A stretch of DNA of 63,426 nt from positions 1 to 63,426 of the forward strand of contig NZ_JAVXKG010000019.1 in the NCBI RefSeq assembly GCF_036647415.1. Direction: 5' to 3'. Of the stretch, positions 1-9,227 are shown in pieces (position 1 is the stretch's first letter; every line of letters begins with the position of its first letter). The notes under the pieces are model-generated. The model was not told the DNA's origin. It worked only from the letters and a program-made list of their open reading frames with translations, and did not search any database. Source of the DNA: Empedobacter sp036647415. Its GTDB lineage: Bacteria; Bacteroidota; Bacteroidia; Flavobacteriales; Weeksellaceae. The translations under genes and the position numbers were made by a program.

Positions 1-485
1 ATACAACCCATTATTCCGCTTTTCCAAACAGATTTTACATTTATTTTACAATTAACACTTAACTAGCTGGTATGACGTGAAATATTTTTTAAAACTTTTT
101 CTCGTAGGGAGGGTTTTGAAGGGAAAAAGTAGGAAACTAAGGAAATTTCGAGAGATTTTATCGTGAATAGAGGCGCTAAATTAAATGAAAATCGTTAGAT
201 ACATTAAGAAAGACAAGAAAACAAAAAGAAAAGGTTTATCAAGATAGTGGAATTTGGTTTGAATAGTTCTTTTCATTTTGCCTTGATGCAAAACGAAACA
301 AAAAATCAAGACCTCTATAAATAGACTAAAACAGCATACATTTTCGCTAAAAGATTTAAAAGCTAATCGCTAAATCTTTTTTAACGCTACAATTTATGTC
401 GTTTTTTAACGTCAATTATTGAAAGGTCTGTTTAAAATCCGATAATTAAAAGGAAATCGTTCTTTATATATAATAAAAAGAGAAG

Positions 486-510
486 GATTCTTCGACGAGC
501 TCAGAATGAC
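486..510. repeat. REP-like 25-bp repeat, copy 1
   Basis: It starts GATTCTTCGAC and ends AGAATGAC. The ends ATTCT/AGAAT are inverted and flank a GAGCTC core, so the copy can form a small hairpin. It matches the copies at 617 and 807. Similar short palindromic intergenic repeats are widespread in Bacteroidetes. Confidence 0.75.
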
Positions 511-616
511 AAAACAAAATTCTTCTTTATATATTAAGGATATAGAATACTAAAAAGAATACACCCCTACAATCCCTCAAGGGAAGAAATTCGTGTGGTA
601 ATATTCTACGTTTAAA

Positions 617-641
617 GATTCTTCGACAAGCGATGAATGAC
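617..641. repeat. REP-like 25-bp repeat, copy 2 (degenerate)
   Basis: Same start GATTCTTCGAC and same GAATGAC end as the copy at 486, with changes in the core (AAGCGAT). The hairpin potential is weaker, as expected of a decaying copy. Confidence 0.65.
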
Positions 642-806
642 AGAAAGGATATCCTTTTTACTACAATCAATGTTTAGACAGGGATGATTTACGATTTTAA
701 GCAAATTCAGAGCTGGATACTTTGGCGCAAGGAATCGGGAAAAGTTACAGCGTAAGCTGGAAATGTATTCAGAAGGACGTGTTTTATACATTATAATAGA
801 TAAGAA

Positions 807-831
807 GATTCTTCGACGGGCTTAGAATGAC
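807..831. repeat. REP-like 25-bp repeat, copy 3
   Basis: Starts GATTCTTCGAC and ends AGAATGAC, with core GGGCTT instead of GAGCTC. All three copies have the same orientation and lie within 350 bp. Confidence 0.72.
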
Positions 832-861
832 AAAATGGATGTACAATATATATAGACAAAA

Positions 862-886
862 AAGCTCGAAAATGGTTTTCGAGCTT
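862..886 (-). terminator. Rho-independent terminator
   Basis: A perfect 11-bp stem (AAGCTCGAAAA / TTTTCGAGCTT) with a 3-nt loop. On the minus strand it is followed by a T run. It lies about 45 nt past the stop of the minus-strand gene at 931-1746. Confidence 0.8.
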
Positions 887-930
887 GGAGTATATAATAT
901 GTATTGTGGTTATTGTTTGCGACAAGAGAG

Positions 931-1746
931 TTATTCCTCTTCTATTTCTTCAGAAAGGTTATTCTCTAATTCACTTAATGCGATATTTAAAGATAGTTCT
1001 GCACAATAAGGAGAACCCAAATCTAAGCCTTTTTGTAAGCTTTGTTCGGCTTTTTCTTTATTTCCTGTAAAATAGTAATACGTATAAAATAGTCCGTAAC
1101 CGTCTGGATTACCTAGATCAATTACTTTTTGAGCTAATTTTTCTAACTCTTTGTTTGGTTTTATTTTGATATTATCTGCATTTGTTAATGTTTCGAAAAA
1201 ACCGCCAGATTGCTCAGCAAATTTATACGCAAAAACAATTTTACATGATTCGTCAAAACCTTCGTTGCAAAGTTTTTCGTTTGCTATTTCGTTTTGTTTG
1301 ATTTTTTGATTCAATGAATTTTCATCTAAATCGAACAGAAAAGTTGCGTTATTCTTAAAATTAAGGTCATAATGTTGTGCTAAAAATTTTGCTCGTTGCG
1401 CTAATTTAGCATCTGATTGTTGTGTATTTGAGAAAGATTTAATATCAGATTTATAAACCTTTTTATCTACCCAATCTGAAATTCCTTTTAATTGATTCTT
1501 TTCTTTTTTGAAAATAAAAACCGTTTTCTCTACAAATATTACAACCGAATCATTGCGTTCGGTAAATTCGTAACCAACCTCATCAAATTCACCAATTGTT
1601 ACTCTTCCTTTTCCATCAAATGTAAACGGATTGTACAATTCGTCCTTCACTTTGGTCTTGAAAGCTCCTGAAAGTGTATTGGTAATTTGTTGGGAAAACA
1701 GTGAATTTGAAATAAAAATTATGGTTAAAAAAAGTAGTTTCTTCAT
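931..1746 (-). CDS. Secreted Sel1/TPR-like protein of unknown function
   Basis: A 271-residue protein with an N-terminal signal peptide (MKKLLFLTIIFISNSLFSQ, cleavage probably before QQ), so it is exported. The first half is probably beta-rich. Residues of about 170-260 look helical and contain alanine-, leucine- and glycine-rich stretches reminiscent of Sel1-type repeats (NPDGYGLFYTYYYFTGNKEK, then KGLDLGSPYCAEL). The C-terminus is acidic (EEIEEE). The gene stands alone, with its own terminator downstream and the RND operon terminator upstream. I do not recognise a specific family, and function is unknown. Confidence 0.75.
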   Translation of the reverse strand: MKKLLFLTIIFISNSLFSQQITNTLSGAFKTKVKDELYNPFTFDGKGRVTIGEFDEVGYEFTERNDSVVIFVEKTVFIFKKEKNQLKGISDWVDKKVYKSDIKSFSNTQQSDAKLAQRAKFLAQHYDLNFKNNATFLFDLDENSLNQKIKQNEIANEKLCNEGFDESCKIVFAYKFAEQSGGFFETLTNADNIKIKPNKELEKLAQKVIDLGNPDGYGLFYTYYYFTGNKEKAEQSLQKGLDLGSPYCAELSLNIALSELENNLSEEIEEE

Positions 1747-1824
1747 TTTAATATCTTTTTTGAAATCTTTATCAAAAATAATGATTTTGATTATTTAAAA
1801 ACTCACTAATAATGGCTAAAATAA

Positions 1825-1858
1825 AAAAGTCGTTTAGCTAAAAAACTAAACGACTTTT
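1825..1858 (-). terminator. Terminator of the RND efflux operon
   Basis: A 13-bp perfect stem (AAAAGTCGTTTAG / CTAAACGACTTTT) followed by a T run on the minus strand. It lies just after the stop of the RND pump gene at 1886. Confidence 0.85.
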
Positions 1859-1885
1859 AAAAATTAAATATCTAAATAAAATGGA

Positions 1886-4800
1886 TTATTCTTCCCATTC
1901 TTCTTTTATTTGACGTGCTTTATAATCGGCAATCATTTCTGCCTCATAATCTACTTTTTCTCCTTTGGATAAACGTCTCATTATACTATCAAACAGTGAG
2001 TAAACCACTGGTACAATAATTAATGTTAGGAATAATGACGACACTAAACCTCCAATAATTACCCAAGCCAAACCGTTGTTCATCTCTGCTCCTGCTCCTT
2101 TTGCAATTGCAATCGGAATCATACCAAATACCATGGCGATTGTTGTCATCAAAATTGGACGAAGACGCGCATGATTGGCTTGTATTAATGCGTTATGTGT
2201 TGTTTCGCCTGCTTCTTTTCGGTGATTTGTAAAATCGACCAATAAAATGGCATTTTTACAAACTAAACCAATTAACATAATCATTCCGAGAATTGTAAAT
2301 ACATTGATCGAATTATTTGTTAATGCTAAGACTACGAATACTCCTATCAACGATAATGGAATTGAAAATAATACGACAAATGGATAAACAAACGAGTCGT
2401 ACAATGCAACCATTACCAAATAAACTAAGATAATTGCTGCTATTAATGCATAACCTAATGTACCAAAACCTTCGGCTTGATTTTCTTCATCTCCACCCCA
2501 AACATAAGATACTCCTGTTGGTTTTTTATTTTCTATTTTCGCTAAACGTTCTTTAAATTCTGTTACCACATCTCCCGAAGTTCTACCTACGGCTTGTGCC
2601 TGAACGGTAACCGATGGTGTTTTGTCGCGACGTTCTAAGAAACTTGGACCAGAACTTTGTGTTACTGAAGCAAACTGATCTAAGCGAATTTGTTGTCCTT
2701 GTGGATTTACAAAAATTAAACTACGTACATCGTCAATATTAGATCGATTAAAATCATTGTACTGAATATTAATATCATATTCGTATTCGCCTGCGCGAAA
2801 TTTACCATCTGTATTTCCAGAAAAAGCCGTTTGCATAGTTAAACCAACCGTTTGAAGATTTAAGCCTAAAGCAGCCATTTTATCACGATCTACTTGTACA
2901 TTAATTTCAGGATTACCAGCTTCTGTTGTTAATTTAACTTCCGAAGAACCTTTAATTTGCTCTAATTCGCTTTTCGCAATTTCGGCAAATTTCATCGCAC
3001 TTTCTAAATTTGAACCAGTTACAACTAATGCAATTGGCGCTTCTTCTGCTCCGATTAAACCAACTGGAACAGTTTTTACTTTTACACCAACTAATTCTTG
3101 CTCTAATTCGCGTTTGATTTTTGCTGCATAAATAAACGAATTGTCTTCACGTTTTTCTTTGTCAACCAAAATAACATCAATTTCAGATTTATAAGCTGTT
3201 GCTTGTGCTGCTCCAAAACCTTGCGAACTTTGACCAACAGTCGTAATCATGGTTACAACTTCTTTTTTATTGCGTAAAAACTTTTCTGCTTTTTGTGTTA
3301 CAAAGTTAGATTCTTCTATTGTTGCATCTTTTGGCAATTCCATCTGAACTAAAAATTCTCCTTTATCTGTTTTTGGAAAAAATTCTCCTCCAATGTATTT
3401 TCCGACAACTAAGATTCCTATCGTTCCGAATAAAAAGATAAATAATCCGAAGAAAACTCCTATTCGTCTTGGTGTTGTTTTTAAACACCATTCTAACATT
3501 CCTGTTACGAAATGAGTAAATTTTGTTAATTGTTTTTCAAACCAAAGAATAAATTTTCCAAAAATATTATCTCCTGTAATATGTTCTAATTTACCAAAAC
3601 GAGAAGATAACCAAGGTACTATTGTAAACGATGATAATAAGGATAATAAAGTTGCTATAACAACTACAACACAGAATTGAGATATAATATTTGCAACCAA
3701 ACCAGAACTCATGGCAATTGGTAAAAACACAACTACAATAACCAAAGTAATAGCTGTTACTGTAAATCCAATTTCTTTTGCTCCGTCGTACGATGCTCTA
3801 ATTCTTGATTTACCCATTTCCATGTGACGGTAAATGTTTTCTAAAACTACAATTGCATCATCCACCAAAATACCTACAACTAATGACAAACCAAGTAAAG
3901 ACATCAAGTTTAGCGTGTAGCCCATTAAATACATTCCGATAAAAGTAGCAATTAACGATGCTGGAATCGAAACCATTACAATAACTGCATTACGTAAACT
4001 GTGTAAAAACAATAACATCACGACAGCTACTAAAATAACCGCTAAAACTAAATCAAAAATAACGTGATCTGCCGCAGCCAAAGTAAAGTCTGAAGAATCA
4101 TTAACAACTTGAATTTTCAGATTCTGTTTTTTATAATCTTCTTGTACTTTCTTTATTGTTGCATGCATTAATTCTGAAACCTCAACAGCATTTGCATCAG
4201 ATTGTTTTACAACCTGCACAATAATAGCTGAACTTTGATTAACACGTGCTATTTTTTCTACTTCTTTCTGAGAATCTTGTACAAAAGCTACTTCTGACAA
4301 ACGAACTTGAATTCCGTTGTTTGATGAAATAACCAAATTATTCAATTCTTCTACATTTTTATATTTTCCAGATAATCGAATAATCGTCGAATTTTCGCGT
4401 GTTTTTACACTTCCCGTTGGAAAATCTAAATTAGACGTTAAGATTGCTTGTTGAACTTGAGGAACAGACAAGCCGTAACCTTTTAGTTTTATAGGATCAA
4501 GGCTAACTTGTATCTCACGCTCTTGTCCACCAATCAAATTAATTTGTGCAACTCCAGTTACACGTGACAAAACGGGTTCTATTTTTTTATCTAATAAATC
4601 ATACAATTCTTTTTCAGATAAATTAGATGTTACACCAGCCGTTATAATAGGCAAATCACTTAACGAGAATTTTGTTAACGATGGCGGATCTACATCATCT
4701 GGCAAATCTTTTTCGATTGCATTAATCTTACGTTGTGCATCATTAAGTGCTAAATCTGCATTTGCATCAGAATTTAGCGTCACCATAACAACCGATAAAC

Positions 4801-5059
4801 TTTCGTACGATTTAGATTCTACTTTTTTTACATTTTCTAATGCTGCAACAGCATCTTCTATCTTTTTTGTTACCGAGTTTTCTACTTCATTTGGCGAAGC
4901 ACCTGGATAAACAGTAGAAATTGTGACAACATTTGTTTCAAATTTTGGGATCAATTCGTATCCCATTTGCGAATAACTAAACAATCCACCCAAAAGAAGT
5001 ATCGTGAATAACACGATAATCATCGATGGTCGTTTAATTGATATTTCGGCTATTTTCAT
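1886..5059 (-). CDS. RND efflux pump, inner-membrane permease (AcrB/HAE1-like)
   Basis: A 1057-residue protein of normal length for the AcrB/MexB class of proton-driven RND transporters. It starts with a first membrane helix after RPS (residues of about 10-30), has two large periplasmic loops, and carries the TM4 segment GLSLVVGILVDDAIVVLENI with the paired aspartates of the proton relay. This points to a drug or organic-solute exporter of the HAE type; the heavy-metal motif DFG...DG is absent. It is the last gene of a tetR-tolC-adaptor-permease operon, with 10 nt between the adaptor stop and its ATG. Substrates cannot be read from the sequence. Confidence 0.93.
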   Translation of the reverse strand: MKIAEISIKRPSMIIVLFTILLLGGLFSYSQMGYELIPKFETNVVTISTVYPGASPNEVENSVTKKIEDAVAALENVKKVESKSYESLSVVMVTLNSDANADLALNDAQRKINAIEKDLPDDVDPPSLTKFSLSDLPIITAGVTSNLSEKELYDLLDKKIEPVLSRVTGVAQINLIGGQEREIQVSLDPIKLKGYGLSVPQVQQAILTSNLDFPTGSVKTRENSTIIRLSGKYKNVEELNNLVISSNNGIQVRLSEVAFVQDSQKEVEKIARVNQSSAIIVQVVKQSDANAVEVSELMHATIKKVQEDYKKQNLKIQVVNDSSDFTLAAADHVIFDLVLAVILVAVVMLLFLHSLRNAVIVMVSIPASLIATFIGMYLMGYTLNLMSLLGLSLVVGILVDDAIVVLENIYRHMEMGKSRIRASYDGAKEIGFTVTAITLVIVVVFLPIAMSSGLVANIISQFCVVVVIATLLSLLSSFTIVPWLSSRFGKLEHITGDNIFGKFILWFEKQLTKFTHFVTGMLEWCLKTTPRRIGVFFGLFIFLFGTIGILVVGKYIGGEFFPKTDKGEFLVQMELPKDATIEESNFVTQKAEKFLRNKKEVVTMITTVGQSSQGFGAAQATAYKSEIDVILVDKEKREDNSFIYAAKIKRELEQELVGVKVKTVPVGLIGAEEAPIALVVTGSNLESAMKFAEIAKSELEQIKGSSEVKLTTEAGNPEINVQVDRDKMAALGLNLQTVGLTMQTAFSGNTDGKFRAGEYEYDINIQYNDFNRSNIDDVRSLIFVNPQGQQIRLDQFASVTQSSGPSFLERRDKTPSVTVQAQAVGRTSGDVVTEFKERLAKIENKKPTGVSYVWGGDEENQAEGFGTLGYALIAAIILVYLVMVALYDSFVYPFVVLFSIPLSLIGVFVVLALTNNSINVFTILGMIMLIGLVCKNAILLVDFTNHRKEAGETTHNALIQANHARLRPILMTTIAMVFGMIPIAIAKGAGAEMNNGLAWVIIGGLVSSLFLTLIIVPVVYSLFDSIMRRLSKGEKVDYEAEMIADYKARQIKEEWEE

Positions 5060-5069
5060 AGAAATAATC

Positions 5070-6140
5070 TTACTTTACAACTTTAACTTTAGTTCCGTTT
5101 GTCAAATTAATTTGACCCGTCGTTACCACTTCTGTTCCTTCTTTTATTCCACTAATCACCTCTATATTTGTACCGACAGTTTTACCTACAACAACTTTAG
5201 TTAGTTTTGCTGTATTATTTTCGACTACAAAAACTTGATTAGAACTGATTCCGTTTACAAAGGCATTTGCTGGAATAACCAACATATTTTTCCCTGCATC
5301 TACATCATCCGAAGTCGAAAAAATTGCCGATCCGTACATTCCTGCTTTAAGACCTGCATTATTAGAAACTTCTATTTCTACAGGAAAATTGAGCGAAGCA
5401 TCTGCTTTTGGAGCGATAAAAGAAATACGTCCTACAAATTCTTTATCTGGAAAAACACTTGCTGTAACTTTTACATTTTGACCAACTCTCAAATTCACAA
5501 TTTCATTTTCTGTAACCGTAACTTGTAATTTTAATTTAGATACATTTACAATATCAAACAAAGGCGTTCCTGGCGCAACCACCGAACCTGGCTCTATATG
5601 ACGTTTGTTTATTACTCCAGAAATTGTCGCTTTCACATTGGTGTCATTTACGCGTAAACCTTGCGCATCAACAGCAGCGCGTGCATTTTTCAGTTGCAAA
5701 CGAGAATTATCTAATTGTTGTTTTGTAACTCCTCCAGTTTTGAATGCATTTTCGTAACGCTGATTATCAATAATAGCGTTCTGAAGATTATTTTTTGCTT
5801 GAGTCAAATCTACCTCAATTGCATCTTTTTTGATAGTTGCAACAGTCTGTCCAACACGAACATAATCTCCTTCATCAACCAAAACACGAACAATTCTACC
5901 CGAAATTTCGGACGGAAAACTTAATTCTTGCGAAGGTGCAAAAGTTCCGTTTGAAATATAATCCGAATTTAAAATTGTATATTTTGCTAACGTCGTATTT
6001 ACAACAACTTCGTTATTTGCTTGATTAACAATTGCGACTTCCTCTTCTTGTTTCGCTTTATTGTTTTTGATGATATAAACTGCACCACCAATTAGACCAG
6101 CTGCAATTAATATATAAAGTAAAGTTTTTACTGATTTCAT
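5070..6140 (-). CDS. RND efflux periplasmic adaptor (membrane fusion protein)
   Basis: A 356-residue HlyD/AcrA-type adaptor. It has one N-terminal membrane anchor (residues of about 7-25, LLYILIAAGLIGGAVYII), then a barrel-sandwich (lipoyl-like) segment around residues 75-110 (VRVLVDEGDYVRVGQTVATI), a helical hairpin, and a second lipoyl half (GVINKRHIEPGSVVAPGTPLF). The C-terminal domains are of the beta-barrel and membrane-proximal kind. It couples the permease at 1886 to the outer-membrane channel encoded just upstream at 6157, 16 nt away. No lipobox is seen. Confidence 0.92.
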   Translation of the reverse strand: MKSVKTLLYILIAAGLIGGAVYIIKNNKAKQEEEVAIVNQANNEVVVNTTLAKYTILNSDYISNGTFAPSQELSFPSEISGRIVRVLVDEGDYVRVGQTVATIKKDAIEVDLTQAKNNLQNAIIDNQRYENAFKTGGVTKQQLDNSRLQLKNARAAVDAQGLRVNDTNVKATISGVINKRHIEPGSVVAPGTPLFDIVNVSKLKLQVTVTENEIVNLRVGQNVKVTASVFPDKEFVGRISFIAPKADASLNFPVEIEVSNNAGLKAGMYGSAIFSTSDDVDAGKNMLVIPANAFVNGISSNQVFVVENNTAKLTKVVVGKTVGTNIEVISGIKEGTEVVTTGQINLTNGTKVKVVK

Positions 6141-6156
6141 TTTAAAATCGGTTATA

Positions 6157-7509
6157 TTATTGAATTAATGTTTTTAAATCTCCTTTTGCTTTGATTAAAG
6201 CAACTTCTGCAATTTTATACTCTAATAATGCATTCGAATAATTATTGCGTGCGTCTGTTAATGCATTCTCCGAATCAATAATTTCTGTCAAAGTTGCTAA
6301 ACCATGTTGATAATTACTTTGTGTATTAGATAATACTTTTTCTGCTAACGAAACATTTTCTCGTTGTATATCAACACTTTTTAAGGTGTTTTCTATTTGA
6401 GATTTCGCATTCTGATATTCTAAATCTAAACCAAGTTTTGTATCATTCATTTGCTCCTCAATATCCAACAAATCAATTTCTGCTTGGTTGATTTTTGCTT
6501 TTGTCGATCCTCCTGTAAAAATTGGAACTTTTACGCTTAATCCTATTGATGCTAAGTCTGACCACATATAGTTTTTTGACGTGATAAATTGCTCTCCAAA
6601 ACCTTGTAAACCATAATTTCCAGATAAACCAACAGTTGGGTATAAATTTGCTTTTTCAGCTTCTTTTGCGAAACCTAATAATTCTTTTTGTTTTTCTAGA
6701 ACTTTAAATTCAGTTCGCGTCGACGTATTTATTTCATCTTCTAAAATCAATAAATTTGGTTCTATTGTTACCTCTTCCAAATTAATTTCTTGTTTGATTG
6801 GATAACCCATGTAAAATTTCAGTGCGTTTTTACTTATTTCTACTGCATTTACCAATTGTTGTCTACTAGACGAAATATTATTTAACTGTACAATAACACG
6901 ATCTAAATCAATCGGCTTCGCCAATCCATTATCCACCAAACTTTTGATTACATTTTTAACTTTCGTTGTATTCTCTAAACTTTTATCAATTGTTTTTAAC
7001 TTTTCTTCTTGTACAAAAACCTGGTAATACGCAGTAGCAACACGTTCTATAATTTGTTCGTCTGTTAAATCTGCATTGATTTGATAAAATTCACGTGTTG
7101 ATTTTGCAGCTTTAAGACCTGTAAAAACACGTTGATCAAAAATAGTTTGGTACACATTTATTCCAACATTAGTGTTCCATGGTTGTCCCATTTTGATAAT
7201 CGAAGTTTGTTTAACTGGTTCGCCATTTTCATTTTTACCATTTGTTGTCAATGCCATTTCTTGGATAATAGGATTATATTGTAATCCTGCATTTGCACTA
7301 ACTTGTGGTAAAGCACCTGCTTTTGCTTCGTCAATTTTATATTCGGCTTTTTTTATTGCCAAATCTGCACGTTTTGCATCTGCTTTATTTTCTAATGCAA
7401 AAACAACCGCATCTTTAATTGATACAATATTTTGCGCTTTCGAAATGTAGAAAATTCCTACAAAAAAAACAGAAAGCAATAGTTTAAATCTGTTCATAGA
7501 TTTATTCAT
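6157..7509 (-). CDS. TolC-family outer-membrane efflux channel
   Basis: A 450-residue outer-membrane factor with a signal peptide (ending near YISKAQ) and two OEP-type halves, each with long amphipathic coiled-coil helices (for example KKAEYKIDEAKAGALPQ and the QAEIDLLDIEEQMNDTKLG region). Its ATG overlaps the TAA stop of tetR by one base (TAATG), so translation of the two is probably coupled. It supplies the exit duct for the pump encoded by the next two genes. Confidence 0.92.
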   Translation of the reverse strand: MNKSMNRFKLLLSVFFVGIFYISKAQNIVSIKDAVVFALENKADAKRADLAIKKAEYKIDEAKAGALPQVSANAGLQYNPIIQEMALTTNGKNENGEPVKQTSIIKMGQPWNTNVGINVYQTIFDQRVFTGLKAAKSTREFYQINADLTDEQIIERVATAYYQVFVQEEKLKTIDKSLENTTKVKNVIKSLVDNGLAKPIDLDRVIVQLNNISSSRQQLVNAVEISKNALKFYMGYPIKQEINLEEVTIEPNLLILEDEINTSTRTEFKVLEKQKELLGFAKEAEKANLYPTVGLSGNYGLQGFGEQFITSKNYMWSDLASIGLSVKVPIFTGGSTKAKINQAEIDLLDIEEQMNDTKLGLDLEYQNAKSQIENTLKSVDIQRENVSLAEKVLSNTQSNYQHGLATLTEIIDSENALTDARNNYSNALLEYKIAEVALIKAKGDLKTLIQ

Positions 7510-8090
7510 TATTTAAAAAGTGTATTTAGAATAATTTCTTTTCTTTCGGAAAGAATTCGTTTATAATCTTTGTCGTTAATATCTAAATTTTGTTGAATAA
7601 GTGGACGAACTGTTAATGGAAAATTAATTAATGATATCATGTTTAATAAAAACTGAATTGGCTCCATTTTATTAATTCTACCATTTTCCATTTCTTCTTC
7701 CAAACGACTCAAAAAAGCTTTCGTTACTTCTTTCATATCATTACGTTCAAAAACGCAAGCGTCTTGTTTATTCATTTGCGTAACAATATACGTTTCCAAA
7801 TAGGGATATTGAATTGCGGTGTTTAAAGAATCATCTATAAATTCTGCAATCAGATCTTTGATGTCTTTATCACGATCAAAAATTGCACGTGATTTTTCAT
7901 GACTAACCATTTTTGCTTCATCAAAAATGATATTAATTAAGTTATTTCTCGATCTAAAATAATAATTAATCAAAGTTCTATTCACCTTTGCTTCATCTGC
8001 AATTTCTTGTGTTGTCGCGTGAAATTTACCTTCGGTAAAAAACATTTTTTTGGCTGTTTCTTTGATTAATTCTTCTGTTTGATCTTTCAT
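7509..8090 (-). CDS. TetR-family repressor, probably controls the RND operon
   Basis: A TetR-type regulator of 193 residues from the ATG at 8090 (MKDQTEELIKETAKKMFF). A longer reading from a TTG at 8117 is possible, but that codon lies inside an 18-bp palindrome that looks like the operator, so I prefer the ATG. The helix-turn-helix is near the N-terminus (ATTQEIADEAKVNRTLINYYFRS), and the C-terminal half is the ligand-binding and dimer domain. It is the first gene of the efflux operon and is likely its local drug-responsive repressor. The inducer is unknown. Confidence 0.9.
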   Translation of the reverse strand: MKDQTEELIKETAKKMFFTEGKFHATTQEIADEAKVNRTLINYYFRSRNNLINIIFDEAKMVSHEKSRAIFDRDKDIKDLIAEFIDDSLNTAIQYPYLETYIVTQMNKQDACVFERNDMKEVTKAFLSRLEEEMENGRINKMEPIQFLLNMISLINFPLTVRPLIQQNLDINDKDYKRILSERKEIILNTLFK

Positions 8091-8109
8091 TTTTGTATCG
8101 AATTCTATA

Positions 8110-8127
8110 TTTAACAAATTTGTTAAA
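8110..8127. promoter_or_regulatory. Perfect 18-bp palindrome, candidate TetR operator
   Basis: TTTAACAAATTTGTTAAA is its own reverse complement. It sits 20 bp before the preferred tetR start, in the divergent tetR/ypdA gap. That is the usual place for an autoregulatory TetR operator. The assignment is inference from position and symmetry. Confidence 0.6.
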
Positions 8128-8222
8128 CAAAAGTATTAATATTTTTTGTTAATACAAATACTTATTTAACTTTTTTGTCAAAATTTGAAGTCAAATATAA
8201 TTTCCTCTGAAAATTTTCTTCT

Positions 8223-8230
8223 TAAATTTG
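8223..8230 (+). promoter_or_regulatory. Candidate -7 promoter box for ypdA
   Basis: TAAATTTG matches the Bacteroidetes -7 consensus TAnnTTTG. The ypdA ATG begins only 4 nt later, so the transcript would be leaderless or nearly so. No good -33 TTTG is seen at the right distance. Confidence 0.45.
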
Positions 8231-8234
8231 TTGC

Positions 8235-9218
8235 ATGAAAGAACAATATGATTTGATTATTGTAGGCGCCGGACCAATTGGGCTAGCTTGTGCAATAGAA
8301 GCGAAAAGAAATAATCTTTCTTATTTAATAATAGAAAAAGGTGCATTAACCAATAGTTTGTATAACTATCCGCTTTATATGACTTTTTTTTCGACTGCTG
8401 AACGTTTAGAAATCGGAGAAATTCCATTTAGTTGTATTTCTCCAAAACCAGGACGTCAAGAAGCATTAGAATATTACCGAAATATTCATAAATATTTCAA
8501 TTTTAACTTACATCTATACGAAGAAGTACTTGATATTAATAAAAATGAATCTCATCATTTTGATGTTAAAACCTCTAAAAACAGCTATTCGTCAAAAAAT
8601 ATAGTTATTGCAACTGGCTTTTATGATATTCCGAATTTAATGAATATTGAAGGAGAAGATTTACCAAAAGTCCATCATTATTATAAAGAAGCACATCCGT
8701 ATTCTTTTCAGAATATAGTTGTTGTTGGTGCTAATAATTCGTCTGTTGATGCAGCATTAGAATGTTACCGAAAAGGCGCAAATGTAACAATGGTAATTAG
8801 AGGAAGTGAGTTTACACATCGGTTAAAATATTGGGTTCGTCCTGATATAGAAAATAGAATTAGTGAAGGAAGTATAAAAGCTTATTTCAATTCTAATGTT
8901 AAACAAATCGACGAAAATTCAGTTACAATAGAAACACCTAACGAAACAATTTCTATAGAAAATGATACTGTTTTAGCCTTAATTGGTTATCATCCAAATT
9001 TTGATTTTTTAGAAAAAGTTGGAATAAAAATAAATGATGACGAGTTAAAAACACCAACATATAATTCCGAAACAATGGAAACAAATGTAGATGGTTTATA
9101 TTTGGCGGGCGTTGTTTGTGGTGGAATGTCAACCAATCTTTGGTTCATAGAAAATTCACGTGTGCATGCAACACAAATTGTGATAGCTATTTTAGCGAAG
9201 CAAAAAAATTCTAATTAA
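8235..9218 (+). CDS. ypdA: YpdA-type FAD/NADPH disulfide reductase (bacillithiol disulfide reductase-like)
   Basis: A 327-residue flavoprotein with an N-terminal FAD-binding Rossmann motif (IIVGAGPIGLACAIEA, residues of about 7-22), a second nucleotide-binding motif (VVVGANNSSVDAALE, around residue 160), and a C-terminal FAD-contact segment (VDGLYLAGVVCGG). This matches the YpdA/Bdr family, thioredoxin-reductase-like enzymes without the CxxC pair that recycle oxidised bacillithiol in Firmicutes and Bacteroidetes. Family membership is seen; the bacillithiol role is from the family. A methyltransferase gene follows after 9 nt, probably in the same transcript. Confidence 0.88.
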   Translation: MKEQYDLIIVGAGPIGLACAIEAKRNNLSYLIIEKGALTNSLYNYPLYMTFFSTAERLEIGEIPFSCISPKPGRQEALEYYRNIHKYFNFNLHLYEEVLDINKNESHHFDVKTSKNSYSSKNIVIATGFYDIPNLMNIEGEDLPKVHHYYKEAHPYSFQNIVVVGANNSSVDAALECYRKGANVTMVIRGSEFTHRLKYWVRPDIENRISEGSIKAYFNSNVKQIDENSVTIETPNETISIENDTVLALIGYHPNFDFLEKVGIKINDDELKTPTYNSETMETNVDGLYLAGVVCGGMSTNLWFIENSRVHATQIVIAILAKQKNSN

Positions 9219-9227
9219 AAAGATTTT

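Larger units (their letters stand above)
1..860. other. Long noncoding stretch with REP-like repeats
   Basis: I see no convincing reading frame here on either strand. The stretch is AT-rich and holds three copies of a 25-bp REP-like repeat, listed separately. The part around 660-780 is less AT-rich and could be decayed coding sequence, but I do not recognise a protein in it. Confidence 0.6.

Noticed and set aside
660..780. A possible fragment of a protein gene in the first 930 bp
   Set aside because: No frame stays open long enough and I recognise no family; kept only as a remark.
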